A stretch of DNA of 52,172 bases from Lachnospiraceae bacterium (GCA_021199495.1 JAJQHY010000084.1:1-52172), one strand, 5' to 3'. Shown: positions 23,795 through 33,308, counted from the stretch's first letter. A program made the numbers and translations. Notes: generated from the letters alone by a model not told the origin.

Positions 23795-25561
23795 ATGAAA
23801 GACAGATGGCAGTGCTACCGATATTTCTGGAAATTACAGTGGAAGCTGGACAGGATGAGTCTATTACTGATTCTGGCGCCTCGATTGCTTAACGCGGCGT
23901 ATACCCTTCTGGCAGTCGCCCTGCCGGGACTCATTCTGGACAGCCTGGTTTCGCTTGAGATCAGACAGTGCACCACATATATTATTTTCTACGCGGCAGT
24001 AGAATTTGCGAATTCCTTTCTGAGTGCGCTGCTTGACCGCTCCCGGAGCATCCATAGTGAAATTTCCTCCGCAAAGCTTGGCCAGATGCTGGTGGAAAAA
24101 ACGAAGGAGCTCAGAATGGAGCAGTTTGAGCAGACACAGACGCTGGAGCGCTATGAGCTGGCCCGCAAGTGCGCGGAGAAAAATTCTGTGTCGCAGTATC
24201 TGGGGAGTGTGATCTCCTTTGTGGTCGGGATCGGTGAGCTGGCGGGGCTTTTGTATCTGTTGCAGGATATGCCGTTCTGGGTTCTTTTGTGTTTTGTGGC
24301 GGCTGCGGTGATTCACGCTGTCGCGCAGTTAAAAATCGGGAAAAGCAAAATGCAGGAGGACGAGCTTGAAATCCCGGCTGAGCGGAAGCTGGGCTATCTG
24401 AATTACGAGCTGGTGAAGCCGGAATACGCGAAGGAAATCCGTCTCTTTGAGATGAAGAACTTCCTCACAGAAAAGCAGGCGCAGGTAAAGGAAGAGTATT
24501 ATGCGTTGCTACGGAAATATTCCAAATCTCAGGTAAACGCCCTGCAGTCTGCCAATATCGCGGGCAGCGTGCTGTCGGTTGTGTTTTATGCTTACAATAT
24601 ACTCCGTTTTGCGGCCGGAGCACTGACGGTGGGTATGTTTACGGTTTCCATGAACGCCATGCTTCGCTTTTCCGGGAGAGTGAACAATCTGGTCTCCATT
24701 GCCGCGGGGTTAGAGATGAAAGCGCAGATGCTGAATAAAGTCCGCGATTTTCTGGAAATGGAGTCTGCTCACGCAGGCAGCGGGCCGGTAAGTGATTTTA
24801 CATCGGATGCTGTGATTGAGTTTGAGTCTGTCTCCTACAAATACCCCGGTTCGGATACATACGCGCTTCAGAATATTAGTGTGCGCATTCATTCCGGTGA
24901 AAAAATATCGGTGGTGGGGCCTAACGGAGCCGGGAAAACGACCTTTATCGCTCTTTTGCTGGGAATGTACCGGCCCACAAGCGGAACCATCCGTTATAAC
25001 GGGACAGACATTGAAACCCTCGATTATGAAGCGTACAAACAGCTCTTTTCTGTCCTGCTGCAGGACTTTCAGATTTTCAGCTTTACCATCCGGGATAATA
25101 TCCTCTTTACCTCGGAACCGTCAGAAAAGGAAATCGCAGCGGCACGGGAATGTATGAAAAAGGCGGGGCTGTCGGAGGTTCTTGACCGCCTGCCAAAGCG
25201 GGAGGATACTTATCTGACCCAGCGTTTCGATCCGGACGGGGTGAAGCTGTCCGGCGGGGAGGAGCAGAAGCTTGCCATTGCGCGGGTGCTGAACAGGAAT
25301 TCCGCCGTTTTCATTCTGGATGAACCGACGGCGGCTTTATCTCCCCGGAATGAATATGAAATTTATGAGCGGTTTGCACGTCTGACAGAGGGAAAAACAG
25401 TGCTGTTTATCTCCCACCGGCTTTCCGCCTGCAGCCTCTGCGACCGGATTCTGGTCTTTCAGGACGGAGCTTTGACGGAGGACGGAGATCATAAGACACT
25501 GATGCAGAATGACCGCCTGTACGCGGAAATGTTCCGGAAACAGGCGGAATCGTATACATAA
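23795..25561 (+). CDS. ABC exporter 2 of the triple cluster
   Basis: A 588-residue fused permease/ATPase beginning MKDRWQCYRYFW, with five to six membrane helices in the first half. The ATPase motifs are GPNGAGKTT (375-383), LSGGEEQKLAIARVL and FILDEPTAALSP, followed by SHRLS. The D-loop carries serine where exporters 1 and 3 have aspartate (ALSP versus ALDP), which may make one composite site less active. The start is weakly supported: GAGGAG is about 14 bases upstream, further than usual, but no better in-frame start exists. It is 19 bases after the small peptide gene, so the peptide and this exporter are very probably on one transcript. Confidence 0.87.
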   Translation: MKDRWQCYRYFWKLQWKLDRMSLLLILAPRLLNAAYTLLAVALPGLILDSLVSLEIRQCTTYIIFYAAVEFANSFLSALLDRSRSIHSEISSAKLGQMLVEKTKELRMEQFEQTQTLERYELARKCAEKNSVSQYLGSVISFVVGIGELAGLLYLLQDMPFWVLLCFVAAAVIHAVAQLKIGKSKMQEDELEIPAERKLGYLNYELVKPEYAKEIRLFEMKNFLTEKQAQVKEEYYALLRKYSKSQVNALQSANIAGSVLSVVFYAYNILRFAAGALTVGMFTVSMNAMLRFSGRVNNLVSIAAGLEMKAQMLNKVRDFLEMESAHAGSGPVSDFTSDAVIEFESVSYKYPGSDTYALQNISVRIHSGEKISVVGPNGAGKTTFIALLLGMYRPTSGTIRYNGTDIETLDYEAYKQLFSVLLQDFQIFSFTIRDNILFTSEPSEKEIAAARECMKKAGLSEVLDRLPKREDTYLTQRFDPDGVKLSGGEEQKLAIARVLNRNSAVFILDEPTAALSPRNEYEIYERFARLTEGKTVLFISHRLSACSLCDRILVFQDGALTEDGDHKTLMQNDRLYAEMFRKQAESYT

Positions 25562-25616
25562 AGGGCACTGCTTATATAAAGCAGATACATTCCATGAAAG
25601 TGTATGAGGGGCAGTC

Positions 25617-27407
25617 ATGAGTAAAGAGACAGGTATGAAAAAGTGCTTTAAAATGTGCATTTATCTGATCGGTCAGACGATGCACCAGGATAAAACAGTC
25701 ATTATGAAGGATATCCTGATCGGTCTGATCAGGGAGGCGCGGTCGATGGCAAATATTTTCCTGCCGGCGGCGATCTTAAGCCTGCTTGTATCTGAGAGGG
25801 GAACGAACAGAGCACTGCTTGCCGCGGCGGGCATCAACGCGGCGCTGGTATTACTGGGTGTGATTCTGGAGCACCTCAAATGGGATAATTCCATTCGCGC
25901 AGCTAAGGCCGTCGATTCTTTGCTGTGGGAAATCAACCGCAAGGAAATGGACATTGATTATGCACAGACCGAGCAGAGCGAAAATATGCAGGCGTTTTAT
26001 GTGGCGCGGGACAGCATCTGGAATGTAGATGATGTCCATCACAAGCTTTTTAACGTGATATTCAGTAAAATCATTACGCTGCTTGTCACCTTTCTGGTTT
26101 TTTCCTCCGTTCACATTTTGGCAGCGGCTGCAGTGGTCATCACGGTGGTTCTGGAATATCTGGTAAATGTATTGTGGGCCAGCAAAAAAGAATACGCGAC
26201 AGACAAAAAGATTTCACGTCTTGGACCCAAACGGCGATATGTGGACGATATTCTTTTCAACCAGAAGGCACTGCGGGATATGATTTTCAATAGCTCCAGA
26301 TCCTTTTTGCTGCAAAAACGCGGCGCACTTACGGGGAAAATGGTAGCTCTTAAAAAGGAAAAAGCAGATACTGATTTCGCAGAATCGGCCATTACGGCGG
26401 TACTCTCATTCGTCAGAACGCTCGTCGTATTTCTGATTGCCATGGGACAGTACCTTTCCGGGAGCCTTCCGATCTCCAGCTTCCTGGTTTTTACCGGTGC
26501 AGCGCAGGAAATGACTTACGGCTTATTCCAGATCTCCGATGCCTTGTCCTATATCCGCAGAGCGGCCAATTATTATGAGGATTATGCACAGTATATGAAT
26601 TTGCCGCAGACAAATGACAGCGGGACGCAGCCGCTGCCGGACAAGGTGCATGAGATCGAGTTTCGGGACGTGAGCTTCCGCTATCAGAATCGTGAGGAAG
26701 ATGCTTTGAGCCATGTTTCATTCCGGATGAAGACCGACGAGACGATCGCGATCGTGGGAGAGAACGGCGCGGGGAAGAGCACGCTGGTCAGACTGCTCCT
26801 TCGGCTGGATCAGGTGACGCATGGGGATATCCTGCTTGACGGGAGAAGCATTTACGAATACGACTATGAGGAATATATCCGGCACTGGGCGCCGGTATTC
26901 CAGGATTTCAACTTATATTCCTTCACCGTGGGGGAGAATGTTGGCTTCGACAGGGAGCATGATGAGGAGAAGCTTTATCAGATTCTGGAAAAAGTCGGTC
27001 TGAGGGAGAGGGTGGAGAGCCTGTCCGAAGGGCTTACAACCTCCTATACGAAGCACTTCGACGAAAACGGCGTCGTCTTCTCCGGCGGGCAGGAGCAGAA
27101 GCTGGCCATCGCGAGGGCTTACGCGAAAGGGGAGGACGCCTCGCTGATTCTCGACGAGCCTACGGCCGCGCTGGATCCCCTGACGGAATACGAGATCAAC
27201 CGGCTGATTGCCGGCTCTGCCTCGGAGAATTTTGTGATTTTTATTTCGCACAGGCTGAATACGACCCGCTTCGCGGACAGGATTCTGGTGCTCGACCGGG
27301 GCAGGCTGATGGAAGAAGGGAGCCATGAGGAGCTGATGGAGAAAGAGGATGGCCTCTACAGGGAGATGTTTCTGATGCAGAGCTCATATTATCATTATAG
27401 CGAATAA
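25617..27407 (+). CDS. ABC exporter 3 of the triple cluster
   Basis: A 596-residue fused permease/ATPase, 55 bases after exporter 2, with GAGGGG five bases before the ATG. Membrane helices occupy residues ~35-300. Motifs are GENGAGKST (from 381), FSGGQEQKLAIARAYA, LILDEPTAALDP and SHRLN. The N-terminus starts with a cysteine-containing soluble stretch (GMKKCFKMC) before the first helix. All ATPase motifs are intact. Together with exporters 1 and 2 it gives three half-transporters, so at least one must pair with two partners or act as a homodimer. The cluster ends at a very strong terminator. Confidence 0.87.
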   Translation: MSKETGMKKCFKMCIYLIGQTMHQDKTVIMKDILIGLIREARSMANIFLPAAILSLLVSERGTNRALLAAAGINAALVLLGVILEHLKWDNSIRAAKAVDSLLWEINRKEMDIDYAQTEQSENMQAFYVARDSIWNVDDVHHKLFNVIFSKIITLLVTFLVFSSVHILAAAAVVITVVLEYLVNVLWASKKEYATDKKISRLGPKRRYVDDILFNQKALRDMIFNSSRSFLLQKRGALTGKMVALKKEKADTDFAESAITAVLSFVRTLVVFLIAMGQYLSGSLPISSFLVFTGAAQEMTYGLFQISDALSYIRRAANYYEDYAQYMNLPQTNDSGTQPLPDKVHEIEFRDVSFRYQNREEDALSHVSFRMKTDETIAIVGENGAGKSTLVRLLLRLDQVTHGDILLDGRSIYEYDYEEYIRHWAPVFQDFNLYSFTVGENVGFDREHDEEKLYQILEKVGLRERVESLSEGLTTSYTKHFDENGVVFSGGQEQKLAIARAYAKGEDASLILDEPTAALDPLTEYEINRLIAGSASENFVIFISHRLNTTRFADRILVLDRGRLMEEGSHEELMEKEDGLYREMFLMQSSYYHYSE

Positions 27408-27432
27408 GTTTAATCAGTCAGTTCGTCTGAAA

Positions 27433-27485
27433 GCATATAAAAAGGAGCAGCCTGTTTTTCACACAGGCTGCTCCTTTTTATATGC
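27433..27485. terminator. Strong bidirectional terminator between the ABC cluster and mecA
   Basis: A perfect 23-base stem (27433-27455 with 27463-27485) and a seven-base loop, with A/T tracts at both ends. It serves the exporter operon (+) and mecA (-). Confidence 0.92.
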
Positions 27486-27564
27486 ATCATGAAATGAATG
27501 CGTAATAATGAATGCGTGAATTTTATGCCCGATGCGGCGCTCGGATACCGGGGTATCCTGCCGC

Positions 27565-28311
27565 TCACAGCTGTGAGAGCGTCTGCAGCGCCTGATCCTT
27601 CAAAATGGGCTCGAAATGCTCATCCAGGAAATACTGCGTGGCGGAGGAGGTGCGCTGCATGGAGCCGTACTCGGTCAGCATATTGCAGAAGCGGTTGTAG
27701 TCCTCCCTGCTGTGATCTCCCCTGGTCACGACCAGGAGGTAGGTGCCGTAGAGGCTGTCCTTGTACAGCGAGTTGGGCGCGTGATAATAGCCGTCCGCCA
27801 GGTGCGCCAGCCGGATGACGTGGTCTAAGGTACTGAAGGAGAAAATACGCGTGTAATCGGTTTCATCTTCGTTATCATCCTGCCCGCCTTTTGTCTCGCT
27901 GTTAAGCTCGTCGGAGGATTTGACCGCGGCCACGCTGTCCTGAATTTTGCGGAAGAGGTCAAGCACCTCGCTGGCGGTGCTTCCCAAGCCGGAGAGCATG
28001 CTGTCGAGGGCGTCCTGATCGCGGATGCCGGGAGCAAAGCTGGAGAATTTGGTGTCTAACTCCTCCGGGTCCTCCACCTTGGTGATCACTAAGACCACAT
28101 ATTCACTGTAGGGGATCGCCTCGATCATGAGAGGAATGTCCTCGGCGCGAAAGCCGACTTCCCTCTCAGCCTGGCGCATCATGTCCTGAAACAGACGCCG
28201 GACCTTCTCTGAGCCGTAGGCAAGCTCGCTGAGCTTTAAGGAACGCTTGACCATATCGTCCTTTGTGAGCGTGCAGCGGATCTGATTTTCACTGATTCGT
28301 TCTATTTTCAA
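27565..28311 (-). CDS. mecA: Adaptor protein MecA (ClpC adaptor)
   Basis: A 248-residue adaptor that delivers substrates to the ClpCP protease. The N-terminal substrate-binding domain begins KIERISENQIRCTLT, matching MecA homologues, and the C-terminal domain holds the ClpC-interacting fold. An acidic linker lies around residues 140-155. I chose TTG 28311 over GTG 28320. With TTG the AAGGAAG ribosome site is properly spaced and the protein starts at the conserved M-K-I-E-R-I position. With GTG the site would touch the start codon. It stands alone and shares the terminator with the ABC cluster. Confidence 0.9.
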   Translation of the reverse strand: MKIERISENQIRCTLTKDDMVKRSLKLSELAYGSEKVRRLFQDMMRQAEREVGFRAEDIPLMIEAIPYSEYVVLVITKVEDPEELDTKFSSFAPGIRDQDALDSMLSGLGSTASEVLDLFRKIQDSVAAVKSSDELNSETKGGQDDNEDETDYTRIFSFSTLDHVIRLAHLADGYYHAPNSLYKDSLYGTYLLVVTRGDHSREDYNRFCNMLTEYGSMQRTSSATQYFLDEHFEPILKDQALQTLSQL

Positions 28312-28320
28312 AGAAATCAC

Positions 28321-28797
28321 TTCCTTTAAATTTGATACTGGTGTTTATGATAACCTAGTGTCATCATAAACTCACTTTTCCGTTTCGTCAATAGCTGACA
28401 AAATCATCTTCGTCATTTTACAAAAAATTAATAAGTTTCAAGAATGTTGATGTTGTTTTGCTTAAACCTGCGTGTTATGGTGAAAAAAGAAGAAATAACC
28501 TGCCTGACTGACATTTCAGAAAGGAGGTTCTGGTCTGTGTTTTTCCATGTCATATGTATGATATGAAGCTGCCCTGAAAGCTATGTGCCTGCTTGAGGGA
28601 TTTCCTGTTTCCAAATGATGTAACCGATATTCCATTTTACACGAATGAGAAACGACGGCACTGCTCTTGGAGTATGTGCTTTCTGCTTTATTTTATGCAG
28701 CAGTGCGGGTAAGATTTCTTCGTGTAACCAGACAATGTCATCGACCTTTCTTCGTTGTTTTTTACATCACGATTCCAACCTGGAAAAGCCGTTGCGC
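28321..28797. other. Gene-poor region upstream of mecA and the GH18 gene
   Basis: No convincing gene is seen here. The region is A/T-rich near mecA and should hold the mecA promoter, but I could not fix -35/-10 elements. A frame of about 79 codons from 28645 exists, but it lacks a ribosome site and family resemblance, and it overlaps the hairpins further down. Confidence 0.5.
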
Positions 28798-28896
28798 CTC
28801 CCTGTCGGAGATTTCGATAAAACGGGATGGCCTGCCCGGACAGGGAGCAGTTTACTTTCAGAGAAGGTGAGGGGCTTTTTTTAAGTCCCTCTTTTT
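28798..28896 (+). ncRNA. Candidate structured RNA ending in a terminator
   Basis: CTCCCTGTC (28798-28806) pairs exactly with GACAGGGAG (28839-28847). Inside, CGGG and CCCG can form a second stem. About 20 bases later GAGGGGCTT (28869-28877) pairs with AAGTCCCTC (28883-28891) and runs into five T residues. The GH18 gene has its own promoter further down, so this may be a small RNA or a leader from an upstream promoter. It matches no riboswitch class I could recognise. Confidence 0.4.
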
Positions 28897-28947
28897 GTGC
28901 TTTTCTGACAAAAAGCTCTCATGGAGAAAAGTATTTTCCAAAAAATA

Positions 28948-28976
28948 ATGACGAAACCGCGATTATTTGTTATAAT
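28948..28976 (+). promoter_or_regulatory. Promoter of the GH18 gene
   Basis: ATGACG (28948-28953) and a perfect TATAAT (28971-28976) with a 17-base spacer, 25 bases before the start codon. Confidence 0.7.
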
Positions 28977-29000
28977 GGGAAAAGTTTTGGAGGGATTTCT

Positions 29001-30704
29001 ATGAAAATCATGAGAAGGGTTATTCTGGCACTGGGCGTATGCGTGGTGCTGGGCTGCTTCGGGCTGATCGCTGTCATGCTCTGGGGAAAATATTCCGACG
29101 GCAGGGATTATGCGGATCTGGACAGCTACTTTTCCCTGACGGAAGCGGATGAAACGGCCATTATCCTGGACAATACGGTCATAAGCGATAAGGCCCTGCT
29201 GTATGACGGCGGTTATTATTTCAGCCTGGATACCATTCAGGATTATTTCCACAACAGGTTTTATTATTCGGAACTGAGCAGAGAGATCCGCTACACGGAC
29301 GCACAGATGGTGGTGGCGGCGGACCTGGACGGTACCACTTACAGCGTGACGATGGCGCAAGAGACGACTGCGTATACATTTGACCGGGTAATTGCCTTTG
29401 AGCGGGACGGTATTTGCTATATCAACGCAGATTTTGTATTTCGTTATGTCGCATATAAATATGAAGCGTATACGGAGCCGAATCGCATCGTGGTGAGCCC
29501 TGTATCGGATGAGCAGCTGCTGGTGGATGTCAAAAAGAGCACTGCAGTGCGCTGGAGGGCCGGCATCAAGAGCGATATTTTAAAGGATGTCACGAAGGGA
29601 GAGTCCCTCGTGGTGCTGGATGCCGAGAGCATCAGCGGCTGGACGAAGGTGGCGACCATGGATGGCTTCATCGGCTACATCAAAAACAAATGCATTGGTC
29701 AGAGCTACACTTCCATGTATGACGGTACGTTTTCCTATACAGAACCGGAATATACTTCCATAACGCTGGATGTGCCTGTGAGACTCGGCTTTCAGGCGGT
29801 GTACACCTATGCCGCCAATGACAATCTGACGCAGCTGGCCGCGACTGCCTCCACGATGAATGTGGTGGCGCCCACCTGGTTTACCATTACGGCGGATTAT
29901 GAGTATATATCGTTTGCCTCCGTGTCCTATGTAGAGGAGGCACATGCCATGGGGCTTCAGGTGTGGGGGCTTTTAGAGGATATCACCTATGACGTGGACA
30001 TCTACTATGTGCTGGCGGATTCGACGAAACGGACAGAGCTGATTGATTTCCTGATTGAGGAGGCGCTGCGCGTGGATATGGACGGGATCAATATCGACTT
30101 GGAGAGCGTCCGGTCTGAGGAAGGAACGCACTTCATTCAGTTTCTGCGGGAGCTTTCCATCCGCTGCCGTGAGGAGGGGCTGATCCTTTCTGTGGACAAT
30201 TATCCACCTAACTCCGGCAATATCTATAATGATTACAAGGAACAGGGCGTCATTGCGGATTACGTGATTCTGATGGGCTACGACGAGCACTGGGGCGGCA
30301 GCGGGGATCCGGGCAGCACGGCGAGTCAGCAATTTGTGGAGGATTCGCTCGACAGTCTGATGACGATGGTGGACGCTTCGAAGATGATACTGGCGGTGCC
30401 CTTCTATACCAGACTCTGGGTTACGCAGGACGGTGTGACGACTGACAGCGCCGTATACATCGCGGATGTTTACTATTGGACGGACTATTACGGCATGGAA
30501 GTGACTTGGGATGAGGAAACGGGTCAGAATTATGCGGAGACGACCATTAACGGCGCACTGTACCAGATGTGGATTGAGGACAGCACCAGCTTAAGCAGCA
30601 AGTTGCAGGCCGCGAAGGACCGCGGTGTGGCGGGTGTAGCCGCCTGGAGGCTGGGATATGAGGACGCAAGCGTCTGGTCCCTGATCGGCGGATACTTCCA
30701 GTAG
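29001..30704 (+). CDS. Membrane-anchored GH18-like glycosidase with SH3 domain
   Basis: A 567-residue extracytoplasmic protein. Residues ~5-30 form a signal anchor. Residues ~40-165 resemble the copper-amine-oxidase-like N-terminal domain found in wall proteins. Residues ~175-230 form a bacterial SH3 domain (RWRAGIKSDIL to GFIGYIKNKCIG). A GH18 barrel follows with the active-site strand DGINIDLES, where E368 is the expected acid. GH18 members of this layout in Clostridia and bacilli act on peptidoglycan or spore cortex. The ATG at 29001 is preceded by GGAGGG. The frame is open upstream, but that part crosses the promoter and terminator. Confidence 0.88.
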   Translation: MKIMRRVILALGVCVVLGCFGLIAVMLWGKYSDGRDYADLDSYFSLTEADETAIILDNTVISDKALLYDGGYYFSLDTIQDYFHNRFYYSELSREIRYTDAQMVVAADLDGTTYSVTMAQETTAYTFDRVIAFERDGICYINADFVFRYVAYKYEAYTEPNRIVVSPVSDEQLLVDVKKSTAVRWRAGIKSDILKDVTKGESLVVLDAESISGWTKVATMDGFIGYIKNKCIGQSYTSMYDGTFSYTEPEYTSITLDVPVRLGFQAVYTYAANDNLTQLAATASTMNVVAPTWFTITADYEYISFASVSYVEEAHAMGLQVWGLLEDITYDVDIYYVLADSTKRTELIDFLIEEALRVDMDGINIDLESVRSEEGTHFIQFLRELSIRCREEGLILSVDNYPPNSGNIYNDYKEQGVIADYVILMGYDEHWGGSGDPGSTASQQFVEDSLDSLMTMVDASKMILAVPFYTRLWVTQDGVTTDSAVYIADVYYWTDYYGMEVTWDEETGQNYAETTINGALYQMWIEDSTSLSSKLQAAKDRGVAGVAAWRLGYEDASVWSLIGGYFQ

Positions 30705-30752
30705 GATTGTCTGATGGTTGCCGTAAGGCAGAACCTGAAAGAAAATACAATG

Positions 30753-30783
30753 AAAGGGCATCACTTTATGGTGGTGCCTTTTT
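30753..30783 (+). terminator. Terminator after the GH18 gene
   Basis: GGCATCAC pairs with GTGGTGCC (one wobble pair) with A-rich and T-rich flanks, ending at 30783. It lies just before the convergent amidase stop codon and may act in both directions. Confidence 0.8.
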
Positions 30784-30799
30784 GTGTCCTGCCGGAGGG

Positions 30800-31504
30800 C
30801 TACTGCGAATTCAGATATTCCATGATTCCCATATACAGCGCCCACGCCACTTTACTCTGGTAGTCCTCGTCCTTTAAAAGAGCCAGCTCATCGGGGTTGC
30901 TCATAAAGCCGCACTCCGCGATGACGATGGGGACAGAGGTTTTTCGGAGCAGATAGTAGGTGTCGTTGGCCTTTGCCTGCCGCGTATTGTCCGGATCCAG
31001 GCGCTTGATCAGGCTGGTCTGTAAAATTTCAGCCAGCGTCTGGCTCTTTGTGCTGGTGGTATAATAAAATACCTGCGCTCCTTTGATGGCGCTGTCGGAA
31101 TAGCTGTTCTGATGAATGCTGACGACCAGATCGGGGGAGGCCTCCTCCATGAGGGCTACCCGGTTTTTCATGTCCTCCACTTTTTTATTGGAAGCGCTTT
31201 CGGCATACAGGCCACTGTCGTCGGAACGCGTCATGATGACAGTGATGTCATTTGCTTCCAGGAAAGCCTGAAGCTTTCGTGCGATGGCAAGGTTGAGCGT
31301 TTTTTCCTCAGTACCGTCGTCTGAGACGTTGCCGGGATCGATTCCGCCGTGACCGCTGTCGATGACGACGGTGAAGCTGTCTGCAGAGCGGCTCACAGCG
31401 GTTGACAGCGTGAAGCGGGCGGCAACCTCCCCTGCGAGGACGAGGGCGGACAACAGCAGGAGAATACGCAGGAAAAATGACATCAGTGTTTCTTTTCTGA
31501 TCAT
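30800..31504 (-). CDS. N-acetylmuramoyl-L-alanine amidase (Amidase_3)
   Basis: A 234-residue zinc amidase that cuts the bond between muramic acid and the peptide stem. The N-terminal membrane anchor or signal peptide spans residues ~8-30. Zinc ligands are H52 in DSGHGG, E67 and H131 in SIHQNS; the catalytic glutamate is E197 in IAECGFMSN. All key residues are present. I chose ATG 31504 because AAGGAG lies five bases upstream. There is no cell-wall binding repeat, so the catalytic domain is held near the membrane by its anchor. It converges on the GH18 gene, another wall hydrolase. Confidence 0.92.
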   Translation of the reverse strand: MIRKETLMSFFLRILLLLSALVLAGEVAARFTLSTAVSRSADSFTVVIDSGHGGIDPGNVSDDGTEEKTLNLAIARKLQAFLEANDITVIMTRSDDSGLYAESASNKKVEDMKNRVALMEEASPDLVVSIHQNSYSDSAIKGAQVFYYTTSTKSQTLAEILQTSLIKRLDPDNTRQAKANDTYYLLRKTSVPIVIAECGFMSNPDELALLKDEDYQSKVAWALYMGIMEYLNSQ

Positions 31505-31647
31505 GGAGACTCCTTGAAATAAGGCGGCGGAGGCTGTGAAACAGGTGGTCTGCATTGCAGGGGGACAGGTATTTCACGGCTGTATGATATCATATTTATG
31601 CTTTCATTCCGGAAATTATGCGGATTTCTGTGCTTCTTTGTCCGGGC

Positions 31648-31676
31648 TTGCTTTTTTTGTATGCTTCATGTATAAT
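31648..31676 (+). promoter_or_regulatory. Putative promoter of the Sua5-type gene
   Basis: TTGCTT (31648-31653) and TATAAT (31671-31676) with a 17-base spacer, 45 bases before the start codon. Confidence 0.65.
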
Positions 31677-31721
31677 AAAACCCAAATGTACTGATACAGG
31701 GGACATCCATACAGGAGTATT

Positions 31722-32780
31722 ATGGAAACAAGAGTGATTTTTCAATCGGAAGATCATATTGACACAAATGTCATAAAAGAAGCCGGCAAGCTGATCAGGG
31801 CCGGCGAGCTGGTCGCCTTTCCTACGGAGACCGTGTATGGCCTTGGCGGCGATGCGTTAAATGCTTTCTCCAGTGCGAAAATTTATGCCGCAAAGGGCAG
31901 GCCGAGTGACAATCCGCTGATCGTCCATATCTGCCGCTTTGAGGACATTTACCGGATCTGCAGCGAGGTGCCTGAGACGGCGGTGCGGCTGGCAAGGGCT
32001 TACTGGCCGGGGCCGTTAACCATGATTCTGCCGAAGGCGGATTGCGTACCGAAGGAGACAACGGGCGGACTGGATACAGTGGCGGTTCGTTTTCCTTCTC
32101 ATCCGGTGGCGCAGGCTTTTATTGAGGCAGCGGGCGATTTTGTGGCGGCGCCGAGCGCGAACGCAAGCGGCAGGCCGAGTCCCACGCTGGCCAAATATGT
32201 GCTGGAGGATATGGACGGGAAAATCCCGCTGATCATTGACGGCGGGCCTGTGGGGATCGGTGTGGAATCGACCATTATCGACCTGACGCAGGAGGAGCCG
32301 ATGCTTTTAAGACCCGGCTATATCACCAGGGAAATGCTGGCGCAGACGCTTGGGGAGATTGACCAGGATCAGACCATGATGGAGTCCAATCCGACAGGCA
32401 GGCCGAAAGCGCCGGGCATGCGTTATCGGCATTACGCGCCGAAGGGACAGCTGACACTCGTGTCAGGAGAGGCCAGGAAGGTGGCGTCCTATATCAATGA
32501 ACAGTGCCGCCTGGCGCATGTTGAAGGTCATAAAACCGGCGCGCTCTGCACATGGGAAAATCTGGCGTTGTATCATGCGGACGAAATTGACAGTATCAAA
32601 TGCATCGGCAGCAGAGCTTCCCAGGAGAGTATCGCCAGAGAGCTATACCGGGCACTGCGTGAGTGCGATGATGAGGGGCTTGAGGTGATTTACGCGGAGA
32701 GTTTTTCCGAGGAGGGCTTGGGACAGGCCGTGATGAATCGTCTGCTGAAAGCCGCAGGGCACCAGATGGTGGAGTTTTGA
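31722..32780 (+). CDS. L-threonylcarbamoyladenylate synthase (Sua5/YwlC type)
   Basis: A 352-residue enzyme that makes threonylcarbamoyl-AMP from threonine, bicarbonate and ATP for the t6A37 modification of tRNA. The YrdC-like catalytic domain (about 15-205) has FPTETVYGLGGDA, KGRPSDNPL and APSANASGRPSPT. A linker KAPGMRYRHYAPKG then leads to a C-terminal Sua5 domain, so this is the long, two-domain form. It is followed after 24 bases by rpiB, suggesting one transcript. Confidence 0.94.
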   Translation: METRVIFQSEDHIDTNVIKEAGKLIRAGELVAFPTETVYGLGGDALNAFSSAKIYAAKGRPSDNPLIVHICRFEDIYRICSEVPETAVRLARAYWPGPLTMILPKADCVPKETTGGLDTVAVRFPSHPVAQAFIEAAGDFVAAPSANASGRPSPTLAKYVLEDMDGKIPLIIDGGPVGIGVESTIIDLTQEEPMLLRPGYITREMLAQTLGEIDQDQTMMESNPTGRPKAPGMRYRHYAPKGQLTLVSGEARKVASYINEQCRLAHVEGHKTGALCTWENLALYHADEIDSIKCIGSRASQESIARELYRALRECDDEGLEVIYAESFSEEGLGQAVMNRLLKAAGHQMVEF

Positions 32781-32804
32781 TATTTTTAAAGGAGGTATCG
32801 GGAT

Positions 32805-33236
32805 ATGATCGCGATCGGATCAGACCACGGGGGATTTATTTTAAAGGAAGCGGTAAAGGCGTATCTGGTAGAGCAGGGGCATGAGGTGAAGGATCTCGGC
32901 TGCTACACGCACGAGAGTGTGGATTATCCGGTCTATGGCAAGGCCGTGGGCAGAGCCGTGGCTGACGGCGAGTGTGAGAAGGGCATTGTGATCTGCACCA
33001 CCGGCATCGGCATTTCCATGGCGGCCAATAAGATCAAAGGGGTGCGCTGCGCCCTCTGTACGGATTCCTATACCGCCAGACTGACCAGAGAGCACAATGA
33101 CGCCAATGTGCTTGCGCTCGGCGCCGGTGTGGTGGGACCGCTGTTAGCCATGGAGATTGTAGACACATTTTTGAATACGAAATTTTCCGGTGCTGAGCGG
33201 CATGCGCGCCGCGTCGCGATGATTGAGGCGGATTGA
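32805..33236 (+). CDS. rpiB: Ribose-5-phosphate isomerase B
   Basis: A 143-residue enzyme of normal RpiB/LacAB length that interconverts ribose-5-phosphate and ribulose-5-phosphate. Motifs: IGSDHGGFILKE at the N-terminus, the catalytic cysteine region VICTTGIGISMAANK (C65 region), and the phosphate-binding TREHNDANVLALG. The ATG follows AAAGGAGG at a good distance. It is the second gene after the Sua5-type gene. Allose-type isomerases are close relatives and cannot be ruled out from sequence alone. Confidence 0.93.
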   Translation: MIAIGSDHGGFILKEAVKAYLVEQGHEVKDLGCYTHESVDYPVYGKAVGRAVADGECEKGIVICTTGIGISMAANKIKGVRCALCTDSYTARLTREHNDANVLALGAGVVGPLLAMEIVDTFLNTKFSGAERHARRVAMIEAD

Positions 33237-33308
33237 GGACGGTCTGGCACGCGAAAACTCTGCGTGTCGAAGAAAGTATGTAAAAGGGGAAGCGTTGAGG
33301 ATTTTGAT

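Noticed and set aside
28645-28884. A 79-codon frame upstream of the GH18 gene
   Set aside because: No ribosome site, no homology I can see, and it overlaps the hairpins at 28798-28896.
28321-29000. c-di-AMP or c-di-GMP riboswitch upstream of the GH18 wall-enzyme gene
   Set aside because: I looked for the conserved core sequences of these classes and did not find them. Only the unassigned hairpins remain.
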